The notes under the pieces are model-generated. The model was not told where the DNA came from. It was given only the letters and a program-made list of their open reading frames with translations, and made no database searches. A stretch of DNA of 25,242 nt from Haplomitrium mnioides (taxonomy: Eukaryota; Marchantiophyta; Haplomitriopsida; Calobryales). A program made the position numbers and the translations under genes. The stretch spans positions 1-25,242 of the forward strand of contig JBNGIS010016577.1 in NCBI GenBank assembly GCA_049999725.1, read 5' to 3'. Positions 1 through 10,447 of this stretch are shown here, piece after piece. Position 1 is the stretch's first letter; every line of letters starts with the position of its first letter.

Positions 1-2526
1 TCCTAAGTGGGGAACCCACTTAAAATGGTTCTGATCCGTCTTCCGATATGGGGAGGACCGGTTAAGAGGGATTCTGAAGCTGGTTAATTAATCGGGCGAA
101 AGGGTGATATGTCGAAGATTCAGACGCGAGCCTAAAACTTTTCGATACCTTAGTGAAGAGAAGGAGCCTCTCAGGGTTCCTATATCAAGGGACGATGTCA
201 AAATGAAGATATATCAATGATTCGGCAGACAAAGAGCATAGAGGCCAAAAATGTGACTTATCGACAATCCAACCCAAAAGGAGAACCAAGTATCGAAATA
301 GGGATAAATCGAAGATCTGGCCGGAAAGGGAACATGGAGCCGAAAGGGCGATAAATTGAAGGCGGAGCCCACTTAAGGGGATTCTGATATGCCATCCGAT
401 GTGGGACTCCCTAGTTAAAATGGTTTTGATTGACCTCCCTAAGTAGAGAGTCCACTTAGTAGGGTTCCAAATGGGGCAAACAACGGTTGCCGAAATGAGG
501 ATATAGCGCAGCTCCAGTATAGGAAGAAAGGATGCTGAAAAAGAGATTTATCACCTGTCCAAAGAGAAGCACGCAATGCTAAAGCGGCGTTCTATCACAG
601 GTTTGAAAAATATAAACAAGAAGGGATCAATCAAAACGGTGACGAGTCACAGATCTAACCATTGAAGAACCAAAGATGCCGAAAAAGCAATCCAGCGCAG
701 ATTTGACAGAAGAAGAAGTGGTGCCGAAAAGAGCATCCATCACCGATCCAACGAGGGAAAAAATGGAAGTCTATATAGTTCTTGTATAGAGGGTCAGCAG
801 CTTGCGGATGACGTGGCAATGAAGAAGTCAGCGAATCAACAGACAATCAGCGCGACGGTCCGCCTACCCCTCTACGGGGCGACGTCGGACGACACCACAA
901 CGGAAACGTGCGCTCATACGAGACTCTGAGCATCAGCGGGAATCTTACAGATTCCTCGGGAATACTGGATCTCAGTGGAAACGTGGCGCTACGAGAGAGC
1001 CCATGGGCTTCTTTGGAGTGTCCATGGACCTACAGAAACGTGGTGCTTCGAGGATCGACAAGTAATTTCATAGCGAACCTCATAATTCACTTCCGATTGG
1101 GCGTCGAGCCCTTGTCGCCTTGCAAAATTTAGCCAAGACCTTGAAATTACCTCAGATCTACGCCAAGCTTCATCGCATTGTAGAATTAAGATGATTTCTT
1201 GGAGGTTGCGTTCTATGCTCTATGCCAATCCTCTTCAAATTTCCAACGATCAGCATCCAAACCCAGAACGATCCAAATCGCGAGGGGGAAAAAACAAAAG
1301 GTAGGAGGGAATTCGCGCGGGGGGAGGTATAAATTGATAGTTTGAAATGTTTGGGGGGTTGTTGTTTGTGGATGCAAACTTGCAAGTCGTGAGAACGATA
1401 GCAGAACGGAAGACACACAAGGGAGGGAGGACAGATTTCTTAAATCTTCAATTGAAGCAGGTGAACTCGAGCAAGGGGCTAGCAAGGGTGGAGGTGGACT
1501 GGAGGGGCGCTAAGAATCGTTGGGCGGGGAGCTCTAGAGGCTCACGCGATCCAAGTGTACTCATCACTGCGAGTGGACCAACATCGAAGGTGTACTGATA
1601 CTTGAAGAGGGAAGAAATTCTGGGTTGTCTTGAAATCGGAGAGGCTACCAAAGGGGGATCTTTGGGGTTGTCTTAGTGTTGTTTGTGCAGGAGCAACAAT
1701 CCCAAGAACGCTTAGAGGGTGTTTCTGGTTTATTCTGTCAAGGGAAGTGAAGGAGGAGTAGCTGCATTTGTGCCCGTGTACGATGTAAGAAGATCTACCA
1801 AAGCTTCGGGGTGGAGTGGGCAACCAGCAGTCGAGAGGACTGTCTTCCAATAGTGGAAGTTAAACACGACCTCTTCCTAGCTTGAGGAAGTAAATTCAGG
1901 GCTCCTCGCGAGGGAAGTTAAAAAACTATCTAGAGAAGGGTGCGTGGGTGGGAGTAGATCTTAGGAAAACCATATGAGCAGTTGAGGGAAGAGAGAAAGG
2001 TAGTGTGGATAGTTCAAACTTGTGTTGTAGAGGTAGTACCAAGTCAGAGGATTACTGGAAGAGTGTATCTTGGGTGTGTGAGTGTGTTGGTGGATTAGTT
2101 AGTTTTGTATTCTATTTGTAAATACTGAAAAGACATTTCAAATCTGAAGTGAACAGGATCCCAATTCAGCAAGAATCCAAGAATCATATTCACAAGGTAA
2201 GGCAGTACAGAGGACAAATCCCTTGTATAATTCAGATATCAGGACTTGATCCTGTATTGTAAAACTTTGAGTCTGGATCTTATTTAGGATTACTGGAATT
2301 CACTTTGGAATTTGATCAGAAAAGCTGCTGAAGTGTGGATGAATGTTTGAATGAGGAAGTGAACAAGAAGAAGGGTCTGTAAGGTGAGAAGGAACATCCT
2401 TAAGACATGAAAGTGATAACTTGCAGTGGGGCCATCTCATAAAAGCACCTGAAACCTTGTAAAGTCATCATTTTTCCTACCAAAGAGCAGTCTTTGGAGA
2501 TTAACGATCAAAGGAGGGGGCTGACA
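1..2526 (+). mobile_element. 5' LTR (left part missing) of a long-LTR Ty3/gypsy-type retrotransposon
   Basis: This stretch repeats almost base for base at 5769-8415, with differences roughly every 15-20 bases in the parts I compared, mostly transitions. It ends in TGACA (2522-2526), as the downstream copy does at 8411-8415. The downstream copy begins with TGTCA at 4687, so about 1.1 kb of this LTR lies left of the window. It lacks a 124-bp piece that the other LTR has at 5899-6022. It is purine-rich, with scattered short repeats, for example related blocks at 13-60 and 368-460 and three GAAACGTG-type units at about 902, 978 and 1036. Open frames inside it are broken in one of the two copies and are not taken as genes. 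Confidence 0.85.
1328..1334 (+). promoter_or_regulatory. TATA box of the 5' LTR
   Basis: TATAAAT follows a G-rich stretch and is kept in the 3' LTR at 7218-7224. Transcription would start about 30 bases downstream, making U3 roughly 2.5 kb and R plus U5 about 1.2 kb. The start site is inferred, not seen. Confidence 0.5.
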
Positions 2527-2556
2527 TACATTTTTTGGCACTAAAAGGAGGGCAAA
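2527..2556 (+). other. Possible primer-binding region after the 5' LTR
   Basis: A TGG at 2536-2538, ten bases after the LTR end, begins TGGCACTAAAAGGAGGGC. PBSs begin with TGG because tRNAs end in CCA. I could not match the rest to a particular tRNA, so this is a positional guess. Confidence 0.25.
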
Positions 2557-3614
2557 AGGTTTACAAAAACCTGAGAACAACCTGGAACCAATTATCATCT
2601 CTCAAAGGAGTAAAGTTTTCCATTGACGAAATGTGCCATAACCGTACACGAAGGAAAAGACGGGCTAAGTATGTGTCGGAATACTCTTCTGATAGTTCAA
2701 GTAGCAATGGGGATACAAAAAAGAGCTGTGACAGTGACTCTAATAGCAGTAGCTCTGATGATCATAGATCTTCAAGAAGGAAGAAGCAGAGAAAGGAGCA
2801 AAGTCTCAGAAAGGCTGCCAAAGGAAAGGAAGCTTGCCTAGCAGAAATGAGTTCAAAGATAGAGGTAATGCAGGCCCTCCTTGCGAGCATCAAGCCAAAT
2901 CTAGAGAAGGGGGCATGTACCTCCCAAGCTGAACAACTAGATGGGTGGGTCGCAACCAGACCTACGAAAATGATAGTTATGGTGTGCTGGAATTGTGGTC
3001 AACCTGGGCATGTTTCTGCCAACTGCTTGGAACCATGGGGGCAAAAGGATGGGTATCCAATTGCCATACAGTCCCAGTATGAAGAGGAGGAAGCAGCCTA
3101 GATAAAGGAGGAAACCTCTACCTCAGAGGATTGTTATCGGTTGGGGACCAAATCATGATCCAAGTTTCACAAGAAGGGCAAGTACAAGAAAGGGAGAAAG
3201 GCCAAAAAGTATGTGTCTCAAGTGTTGCCATCTCTTAGTGATTCTGACTACGAAAGGGAAACCCCCACCTTGTTCTATCCGACACAACAAAAAGATGTGG
3301 GAGAACTGCAGGAGGCTTTGGAGACAGCCAAGGAGGAGATTGTGGTCAAAGAGTTGGAAGAATTTATAGCAGAGGTGCAAACACCTACTCCCTACATCAT
3401 TCAAGCTGAAGTAGAAGAAGCAGAACCGGAAAGGAGGGAATCCGAAAAAATGTCGGAGGGCACGGTGATAGTTAGCAAGATCGAGCTGGCAATGAACATG
3501 GGAGCCAAATCTGGTGCAGAGGAGACAATGGGGGATTGGATGACTGGTGGGAGTACTGGACCCAACCTGACAGAGAAGATAGACAAGTTGTTTGAGCTAG
3601 CTTCATTTGCCTAG
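2535..3614 (+). pseudogene. Decayed gag-like frame with CCHC zinc knuckle
   Basis: One reading frame of about 360 codons interrupted by TAG at 3099-3101 and TGA at 3156-3158, ending at TAG 3612-3614. The first part has a Lys/Arg-rich segment and a Ser/Asp-rich tract (about residues 35-95). It then has a CX2CX4HX4C zinc knuckle (CWNCGQPGHVSANC, 2985-3026), the nucleic-acid-binding motif of retroelement Gag proteins. The later part is acidic (many Glu), as in the linker between gag and pol. I see no clear capsid domain and no protease active site, so the frame is shorter than an autonomous Gag-Pol start. It is followed by a frameshift into the RT fragment. Confidence 0.75.
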
Positions 3615-3616
3615 TC

Positions 3617-4513
3617 TTGAACAGCAAATGGGTTTCCCTTCTAATGGTGGTACCTAAGAAAAATGGGCTAGAGGGCAAACCCAAGATCAAGGTGTGTCAA
3701 GACTTTAGGAAGTTGGATAAGGCAACTAAGAAGGATGATTACCCTCTATCATTCACAGAAGGGGTGTTGGACTTAGTGCCAGGGCATGAGGTCTACAGTT
3801 TCATGGGCCGCTATTCCGGGTATAATCAGATATGGATCTGGAAGGAGGACCAATTGAAGACAACATTTGGGTTGTGCAAAGCGCCAATGACCTTTCAAAG
3901 GATGATGATGAAGATTTTCCATGATTACTTGAGAAAGTTTTTGGAGATTTTCATAAATGACTTTGTGGCGTATGGAAGAGCATGTGATCATGAGTAGAAT
4001 GTGAGTCTCACCTTCCAACGTTGTCGGGAAACAAGGTTGATGCTAGTGGAAAAGGATGGTTTCAGCCCCAAACCAGAAGCAAAAGGGGAGTGGACCACGC
4101 CATACCCATTAGGGTTTGAACTCCATCAAAGAAAGGAGGAGAGGCCATCTCAGATGGAAGATTGCAGCCTAAAAGACCAGAAGTTATCAAAAGTTGAACC
4201 TCATCTGGAGCCAGAGAAGGAGCTAACCTTGAGCCAACCAAATAATCTTGCTGTTAGGGAAGAAACTGTAACAAGCAATCCAATTGCAACTGACGTTGTA
4301 TATAGTTGTATTCTTATAGACCCTGTGTACAGTACCTTTGTTTGTTCTTGTTTTTTCATTTGTTCCCTGAGTGTGTGTTGTGTGAGTACCCCAAGGCTAG
4401 GGGAGGAAGGCCAGCAGAGTGGTCTGATGTTGTACAAATTGTATGTCCATGTTGATAAAACAATTTTTGACTCAACTTTTGTGTGGGACCCAGGGAAGAA
4501 TTTGAAGCTTTGA
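3617..4513 (+). pseudogene. Ty3/gypsy reverse transcriptase fragment, defective
   Basis: The frame resembles the palm and fingers of Ty3/gypsy reverse transcriptase: VVPKKNG, then VCQDFRKLDKATKKDDYPL, then YSGYNQIWI, then APMTFQRMM. Two faults are visible. KTTF runs directly into GLCKAP (about 3856-3890), where the family normally has about 15 more residues, so an in-frame deletion is likely. The metal-binding VDD box reads I-N-D-F (3953-3964), with Asn for the first Asp. TAG at 3995-3997 splits the frame; the same frame then runs on through FQRCRETRL to TGA at 4511-4513, but the last 100 residues resemble nothing I know. RNase H and integrase are absent. It cannot encode a working polymerase. 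Confidence 0.85.
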
Positions 4514-4672
4514 CTGTAAACCAGAGCGTGTGTTTTTTGGTAATTTATCTCTAGAGGTTGCTAGTTTTGTTTTCTGACTTTTACCTCCACCTAGAACAAC
4601 AATGACATTGCACAGAGCTGCAAGGTTAACCCACTGAAGGCTAGACGGATGTTTCTGAGGACGCTTCACATT
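4514..4672 (+). other. Non-coding end of the retrotransposon interior
   Basis: No coding signal seen between the pol remnant and the polypurine tract. It is T-rich at first and mixed later. Confidence 0.4.
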
Positions 4673-4683
4673 AAAAAGGGGAG
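4673..4683 (+). promoter_or_regulatory. Polypurine tract
   Basis: AAAAAGGGGAG lies four bases before the TGTCA start of the 3' LTR, the expected place for the plus-strand primer of reverse transcription. Confidence 0.7.
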
Positions 4684-5898
4684 TAATGTCATCCTTGTGT
4701 TAAGGTACTTCATGCAAAATTTTCAAAAAAGTGCTTCCAATGTACACACACAGGGTTCAAGACATGCTGAGGAGTAAGTAAAAGTAAAAGGATAAGGATA
4801 AAAAGAAATAAAACTACTCTAATTTTTGAGTGCCAAGGCAAGCCCACTAATTTCCTAACTATCTAACTTGGAGGACAACTTGCCCTGGGGGGGTTTAGCC
4901 CTGAACTAGGTCCGTCCAAGGGCAGAGAAGGGAACGCGGTGGCCTTAAACCCCTCTAGGGGGCTGCCTCTCAAAAGAAGCTAGGAGTGGGAGGTTTATAT
5001 ACTACTTGTGTCTTCTGGAGGAGAACTTATGGGATAATTTCCCGAGCTGACATTCGACGGGCAATCAGCTCGAGAAGCCTGTGCAAAAGGAAGGATCGAA
5101 GAAGGGCCTGTACGAAAGGATTGATGTGAAACAGAGGATCGGATTGAATTGCAAGGGAGAATTTGATCAAGTGCATTGTGGGGGCTTTGAAGCACAGAAA
5201 TCACAAGTTTAAGAGGGAATTTCTCCCGGGAACTTGATCGCAGAAAATTGAGGGGAGAATCGGATGAAAGGCTTGCACTGTGGGTTGAGTTGGTTAGCGT
5301 TTGGAAACAACATCTGACATGCGCAATCAGTGGTGGGATGAAATTCAAGGAATGTGCTTGTAAGGATCCATTTGGGAAGAAAACGGAGTTGAGTGCTCCA
5401 GTGATCAGTGAGAGAGGAAAATCGATTAGTAGTTAGAAGAAGGAAGAATCAACGATGAAAATCCCTGTTACACAATCGGCGGAAGATCAATCAACAAGAA
5501 CACTTGCGAAGATTGATCAAATGGAGGCCTGTGTGAAGAATCAGTTCTAGGGAAATTCAAAGGAAAACTCTCTTCTGCTATGCATTCGAATGGAGAGGAA
5601 CTACAGCGAATGATCAACTCATGGATTGGTGTGAAAGGAAGAGAATGAATAATTAAAGGAGAATGAGCACAACGACGAATTATCGGATTGAAGAAAAGGT
5701 GAGTTGTGAAGAGTCAAAGGTCGGTGTCTGTGGTGTCCGGTCCGAAGAAACAGATCGGAAACTCGCCTTCCTAAGTGGGGAACCCACTTAAAATGGTTCT
5801 GATCCGTCTTCCGATGTGGGGAAGACCGGTTAAGAGGGATTCCGAAGCCGGTTAATTAATTGGGCGAAAGGGTGACATGTCAAAGATTCAGACGTGAG

Positions 5899-6022
5899 GA
5901 AGGAGACTTTGAAAGTTCGAATCGAAAGTCATCCGAAAGTTTGAAATGGATCCGCGGAGTACATAGTTCTTACATCAAACTTTTCTATAAATCAGGTAAA
6001 TAAACCTCCTTCAATGTTCTTA
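5899..6022 (+). other. 124-bp segment present only in the 3' LTR
   Basis: The 5' LTR joins its GACGCGAG (123-130) straight to CCTAAAACTTTTC, while the 3' LTR has 124 extra bases between the same flanks. A near-repeat (GTTCTTAC, a few bases, then AAACTTTTCTATA) sits inside and just after this segment. The likeliest reading is a deletion in the 5' LTR after insertion. Confidence 0.7.
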
Positions 6023-7217
6023 CCTAAAACTTTTCTATACCTTAGTGAAGAGAAGGAGCCTCTCATGGTTCTTATATCAAGGGACGATGTCAAAATGAAG
6101 ATATATCAATGATTTGGCAGACGAAGAACGTAGAGGCCAAAAAGGTGACTTATCGAGAGTCCAACCCAAAAGGAGAATCAAGTATCGAAATAGGGATAAA
6201 TCAAAGATCTGGCCGGAAAGGGAACATGGAGCCGAAAGGGCGATAAATTGAAGGCGGAGCCCACTTAAGGGGATTTCGATTTGCCATCCGATGTGGGACT
6301 CCCTAGTTAAAATGGTTCCGATTGACCTCCCTAAGTGGAGAGTCCACTTAGCAGGGTTCCAAAGGGGGCTAACAATGGTTGCCGAAATGAGGATATAGCG
6401 CAACTCTAGTATAGGAAGAAAGGATGATGAAATAGAGATTTATCACATGTCCAAGGAGAAGCAAGCAATGCTGAAGCAGCGATCTATCACAGGTTTGAAA
6501 AAGAGAAACAAGAAGGGATCAATCGAAATGGTGACGAGTCACAGATCTAACCATTGGAGAACCAAAGATGCCAAAAAAGCGATCCAACGCAGATCTGACA
6601 GAAGAAGTGGTGCCGAAAAGAGGATCCATCACCGATCCAATGGGGGAAAAAATGGAAGTCTATATAGTTCTTATACAAAGGGTCAGCAGCTTGTGGATGA
6701 CGTGGCAGTGAAGAAGTCAGCGGGTCAACGGACAATCAGCGCTACGGTTCGTCTACCCCTCTGCGGGGCGGCTTCGGATGGCGCCACAACGGAAATGTGG
6801 CGCTCATACGAGACTTCGAGCATCAACGGGAATCTTACAAATTCCTCGGGAATATTGGATCTCAGCGGAAACGTGGTGCTACAAGAGAGCCCGTGGGCTT
6901 CTTCGGAGTGTCCGCGGACCTGCGAAAATGTGGTGCTTCGAGGATCGACGAGTAATTTCAGACAGAACCTCCGAGTTCACTTTAGATTGTGTGTCGAGCC
7001 CTTGTCGCCTTGCAAAATTTAGCCAAGACCTTGAAATTGCCTCATATCTACGCCAAGCTTCATCGCATTGTAGAATTAGGATGATTTCTTGGAGGTTGCG
7101 TTCTACGCTCTGTGCCAATCCTCTTTGAATTTCCAACGATCAGCATCCAAACGCAGAACGATCCAAATCGCAAGGGGGAAAAAACAAAAGGTAGGAGGGA
7201 ATTCGCGTGGGGGGAGG

Positions 7218-7224
7218 TATAAAT
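7218..7224 (+). promoter_or_regulatory. TATA box of the 3' LTR
   Basis: TATAAAT in the same G-rich context as the 5' LTR copy at 1328-1334. If active it would read out into copy A of the methyltransferase family. Confidence 0.45.
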
Positions 7225-8415
7225 CGATAGTTTGAAGTGTTTGGGGGGTTGTTGTTTGTGGATGCAAACTTGCAAGTCGTGAGAATGATAGCAGAAAGGA
7301 AGACACACAAGGAAGGGAGGACAGATTTCTTAAATCTTCAATTGAAGCAGGTGAACTCGAGTAGGGGGCTAGCAGGGGTGGAGGTGGACTGGAGGGGTGT
7401 TGGGAATCGCTGAGCGGGGAGCTCCAGAGGCTCACGCGATCCAGGTGTACTCATCACTGCGAGTGGACCAGCATCGGAGGTGTACTGATACTTGAAGAGG
7501 GAAGAAATTCTGGGTTGTCTTGAAATCGGAGAGGCTACCAAAGGGGGATCTTTGGGGTTGTCTTAGTGTTGTCTGTGCACGAGCAACAATCTCAAGAATG
7601 CTTAGAGGGTGTTTTTGGTTTATTCTGTCAAGGGAAATGAAGGAGGAGTAGCTGCATTCGTGCCCGTATACGGTGTAAGAAGATCTACCAAAGCTTCGGG
7701 GTGGAGTGGGTAACCAGCAGTCGAGAGGACTGTCTTCCAAAGGTGGAAGTTAAACACGACCTCTTCCTAGCATGAGGAAGTAAATTCAGGGCTTCTCGCG
7801 AGGGAAGTTAAAAAACTATCTAGAGAAGGGTGCGTGGGTGGGAGTAGATCTTAGGAAAACCATATGAGCAGCTAAGGGAAGAGAGAAAGGGAGTGTGGAT
7901 AGTTCAAACTTGTGTTGTAGAGGTAGTACCAAGTCAGAGGATTACTGGTAGAGTGTATCTTGGGTGTGTGAGTGTGTTGGTGGATTAGTTAGTTTTGTAT
8001 TCCGTTTGTAAATACTGAAAAGACATTTCAGATCTGAAGTGAACAGGATCCCAATTCAGCAAGAATCTAAGAACAGATTCAGAGGGTAAGGCTATATAGA
8101 GGACAAATCCCTTGTGTAATTCAGATATCAAGACTTGATCCTGTATTGTAAAACTTTGAGTCTGGATCCTATTTAGGATCATTGGAATTCACTTTGGAAT
8201 TTGATCAGAAAAGTTGTTGAGGTGTGGATGAATGTTTGAATGAGGAAGTGAACAAGAAGAAGGGTCTGTAAGGTAGGAAGGAACATCCTTAAGACCTAAA
8301 AGTGATAACTTGCAGCGGGGCCGTCTCATAAAAGAACTTGAAACCTTGTTAAGTCAACCTTTTTCTTGCCAAAGAGCAATGTTTGGAGATTAACGACCGA
8401 AGGAGGGGGCTGACA

Positions 8416-8886
8416 TTCATCCCAAAAATTGAAAAAGGAGCTAGTATTGGAAACCCTGGAGATCAAATCGAAGTCCACGCTCGAGAAGACCGTGACTTGT
8501 CAAGACAATTGGTTTCAGCTAGCATTCAAAAGTGGAGAGCTCTAGGAGTTACAGTAGAGCATTTTTTCAATGTGGGAGAAGAACCTTGTGAAAGACCAGA
8601 AGCTTAAGGCCAAAGGATCCCTCAGGATGGAAGACATGAAGTGGATGCTTTGGAGGTCTCTTCAGGGTCTTCCAAACAAAGTTAAGATTTCAGTTTTAAA
8701 ATAGGTGGAAGCCAAAGAACTTTCAATGGATGAGATGTCTTGGGAGGCAGAGAGACACAAAGTTTTGGCCGTAATGGTGAAGAGTTTCTGTTCAGAGGTT
8801 TTTTGTAATTTCTGGGAAGAGGCAAGAGGGGAGTACCCTCTTCACACGGAAGAGTCAAAGATGGCCTCATTTTATTCAAGCTTCTG
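8416..8886 (+). pseudogene. Copy A exon 1 (3' end): linker between ParB-like and methyltransferase parts
   Basis: The frame starts in mid-codon at the LTR junction (T, then TCA TCC CAA) and matches copy C across it. It is rich in charged and helical segments such as ELSMDEMSWEAERHK and WEEARGEY, and I know no domain for it. It contains TAG at 8543, 8555 and 8702; the second aligns with CAG (Gln) in copy C. The exon ends at the GTAATT donor at 8887 but is about 12 bases shorter than in C, which ends in FEKLL, so the frame across the junction is disturbed. Confidence 0.6.
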
Positions 8887-8972
8887 GTAATTCCTTTCTT
8901 TGAAACTTTAATTAATAATTTGTATTTGCATTTAATATTTTATAAATTTTTGTTGTTTTTTCAAAACCTACG

Positions 8973-9066
8973 GTCCACGCACGCATGGACGTTGAAGTCC
9001 ATGCGCGTATGGACTAAAATGTCCCTCAGCGAATGGACTTCAAAGTCCATGCGCGCATGGACTCTA
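8973..9066 (+). repeat. 24-bp palindromic minisatellite in intron of copy A (about 4 units)
   Basis: It lies in the intron 8887-9135. The unit is a 20-bp inverted repeat plus a 4-base spacer. One unit is perfect: AGTCCATGCGCGCATGGACT at 9044-9063 equals its own reverse complement. The same array occupies the matching introns of copies B and C with many more units. Confidence 0.85.
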
Positions 9067-9135
9067 AAATGTTTTAGGGTTTTAACCTTTCAATGTTTTT
9101 ATTATTCTCTAATGTTTTTTTAAAAAAAATTTCAG

Positions 9136-9692
9136 GGGGACAAAACTTTCAAGCAGTAGCTAGCAAAGAAACTGACAGTGGCTACGAAAGGAAGGAAGAA
9201 ATCTGGGGTCAATGAAGCCTCCGAAGAACAAGGCCAGCCTCCTACGTTGGTCTCTTACCCTCTGGTTTTTCTTCTCCACTACCAGAAGGCCAAAAAGTGG
9301 AAAGCACGGCAGCAAAGTGGTGCTGCATCTCTCACAACAGAAGGAGTTGTGAGAGATGAGGAAGAAGAATTCTTGTCTTATATTGACGATCTCAACGTGG
9401 CATTTTATCAAGTCCATGGGGAGGCCAACGCTCGACAATTGAAGGGCCTTGTGAAACTTAGGTGTTTCACTTTGGCTATTTCTGATATTCCTTATGGGTA
9501 TAGCCTAAAGGAATGCAAGCATGATAACTCGGAACCATTTTCAAAAGATGACATTTTCGATATGGTATCATCTTTTGCGGCAGTAACTACTTCGGATTTT
9601 TGGTCTTTTGTAATCATTCATTCTTTGCAGTAGTTTGGCATCGTCAATGGTGCTCTTTTTGAAGTTTGTTGTGCAATTCATCACGGCATTTG
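9136..9692 (+). pseudogene. Copy A exon 2: methyltransferase motif IV region
   Basis: The acceptor is TTTCAG before GGGGACAAAAC, and the donor is GTGAGT at 9693. It starts with a Lys-rich stretch (KGRKKSG), then LVKLRCFTLAISDIPYGYS, which fits the beta strand and catalytic DPPY motif IV of amino-methyltransferases, with Ile for the first Pro. Next come KDDIFDMVSSF and DFWSFVIIHSLQ, comparable to the segments after motif IV in that family. TAG interrupts at 9157-9159 (CAA in copy B) and at 9631-9633 (TAA in copy C). The reading frame after 9633 is still conserved with copy C (FGIV...EVCCAI) and joins in phase to exon 3. Confidence 0.7.
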
Positions 9693-9792
9693 GTGAGTTG
9701 TTCTTTCATGTTTTATTTTTTTTATTTCTTTGTTTTTTATTTCTCTTGCATTTTCGTTACAATGTTTGATGTGATTGTTTATCTTTTTGTAG
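9693..9792 (+). other. Short AT-rich intron of copy A
   Basis: Exactly 100 bp, GTGAGT to GTAG, T-rich. Its counterpart in copy C (22551-22650) is also 100 bp. Unlike the preceding intron it has no minisatellite. Confidence 0.65.
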
Positions 9793-10414
9793 GGACAAAA
9801 GCAATATACATCATTTTGGTGGTCCCAGAATTGCACATGCCCACGAGTATTGGACGGTGGGCTATTGGACAAAGGAAGGAAAGAGGAGCATGCGCCATTT
9901 CAATTTGCAAGCTTCTTCTGCAACCGGACTTCTTCGGCAGCCTATGCGGAGTGTTTTTAGCTACCCTGCAGTTTTTGTAAAGCTTAAACATCAAGGAGAT
10001 GATGCTCATATGAATGTTTTTATCGCAAGCCACAAGCTCTGTACAATTTTTTTTATTGACCATTTATCAACAGACTAGGATTGGATCCTTGATCTTTGCT
10101 CTAGGTCTGGCACAGGCCTTGTCTGTGCTCTTAAGCTGATGCAAAATTGCATTGCCATGAAATATGATAGACGTCAGTCTATTTATATTCCTCAGAGGGT
10201 TTTGGAGATGGCTTCCTTGCCATCCGATGTGACTGAGTCACATATAGTTTTTGCTTACCACAAGGAACCTATTCCTCTTGGTACTGTAGGTGCTTCTGGT
10301 GGCTCTATTGTAATATCGGGGTTTGGAAAGTCTCAACAGGATTCTCTAGTGGCTGCAGATGATCAGCTTGTAGATTTAGATGAGACACTTCCTCCCAAAG
10401 AGGATAGAGTTTGA
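9793..10414 (+). pseudogene. Copy A exon 3: methyltransferase motif I region and C-terminus
   Basis: It begins after TTTTTGTAG and reads WDKSNIHH..., EYWTVGYWTKEGKRSMR, then a segment shifted by small indels near 10015-10055. It resumes with motif I, DWILDLCSRSGT (10079-10114), which fits the AdoMet-binding FxGxG loop of DNA amino-methyltransferases with Arg in the second Gly position. CALKLMQNCIA and a charged DRRQ follow, as in the strand-helix-strand after motif I. The C-terminal 80 residues are acidic and end EEDRV-TGA. TAG at 10076-10078 just before motif I is shared with copy C. Confidence 0.7.
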
Positions 10415-10441
10415 GGACGTCTTTGTACACTTTGCATCAAT

Positions 10442-10447
10442 AATAAA
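10442..10447 (+). terminator. Poly(A) signal, copy A
   Basis: AATAAA 28 bases after the final TGA, within a region conserved with copy C, which has AATAAA at 21895-21900 on the minus strand. Confidence 0.45.

Larger units (their letters stand above)
4687..8415 (+). mobile_element. Complete 3' LTR, 3,729 bp
   Basis: It starts with TGTCA just after the polypurine tract and ends with TGACA at 8411-8415, a perfect 5-bp terminal inverted repeat. The part from 5769 on matches the partial 5' LTR at 1-2526. Directly after it, TTCATCCC continues a coding sequence that is uninterrupted in copy C (minus strand, about 24283), which fixes the boundary independently. An LTR of 3.7 kb beside a 2.2-kb interior is unusual and suggests a non-autonomous, long-LTR derivative. 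The window does not show the 5' flank, so the target-site duplication (expected TTCAT) cannot be checked. A 191-codon open frame at 6447-7022 is broken in the 5' LTR and is not called a gene. Confidence 0.85.
8416..10414 (+). pseudogene. Copy A: ParB-like/DNA N6/N4-methyltransferase gene, 3' exons (decayed)
   Basis: Three exon segments can be joined: 8416-8886, 9136-9692 and 9793-10414, with GT-AG introns supported by copies B and C. The protein continues a helical linker, then has a methyltransferase core: motif IV as DIPYG (9484-9498) and motif I as DWILDLCSRSGT (10079-10114), followed by CALKLMQNCIA and a basic DRRQ. This is the order IV before I of beta-class amino-methyltransferases, which transfer a methyl group from S-adenosylmethionine to adenine N6 or cytosine N4. 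The ParB-like part is missing, cut off by the retrotransposon. In-frame TAG codons occur at 8543, 8555, 8702, 9157, 9631 and 10076, and the frame closes at TGA 10412-10414. Under the standard code it is dead. Confidence 0.7.

Noticed and set aside
1170-1850. Minus-strand open frames across 1170-1850 and 7060-7740
   Set aside because: They are antisense to the LTR promoter and transcript region, overlap in several frames, and have no known motif.
6447-7022. 191-codon open frame in the 3' LTR
   Set aside because: The matching frame in the 5' LTR is broken by a stop (TGG to TGA near 662), the composition follows the purine-rich LTR, and there is no known motif.
9178-9633. Stand-alone 151-residue gene starting at 9178
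   Set aside because: The frame extends upstream to a splice acceptor and downstream past the stop in a conserved frame into exon 3; it is an exon piece of the methyltransferase gene.
8416-10414. Nuclear code change (TAA/TAG read as Gln) as an established fact
   Set aside because: The pattern is suggestive, but TGA and TAR stops at non-Gln sites in copy B and in the LTR elements are explained by ordinary decay; kept only as a finding to test.
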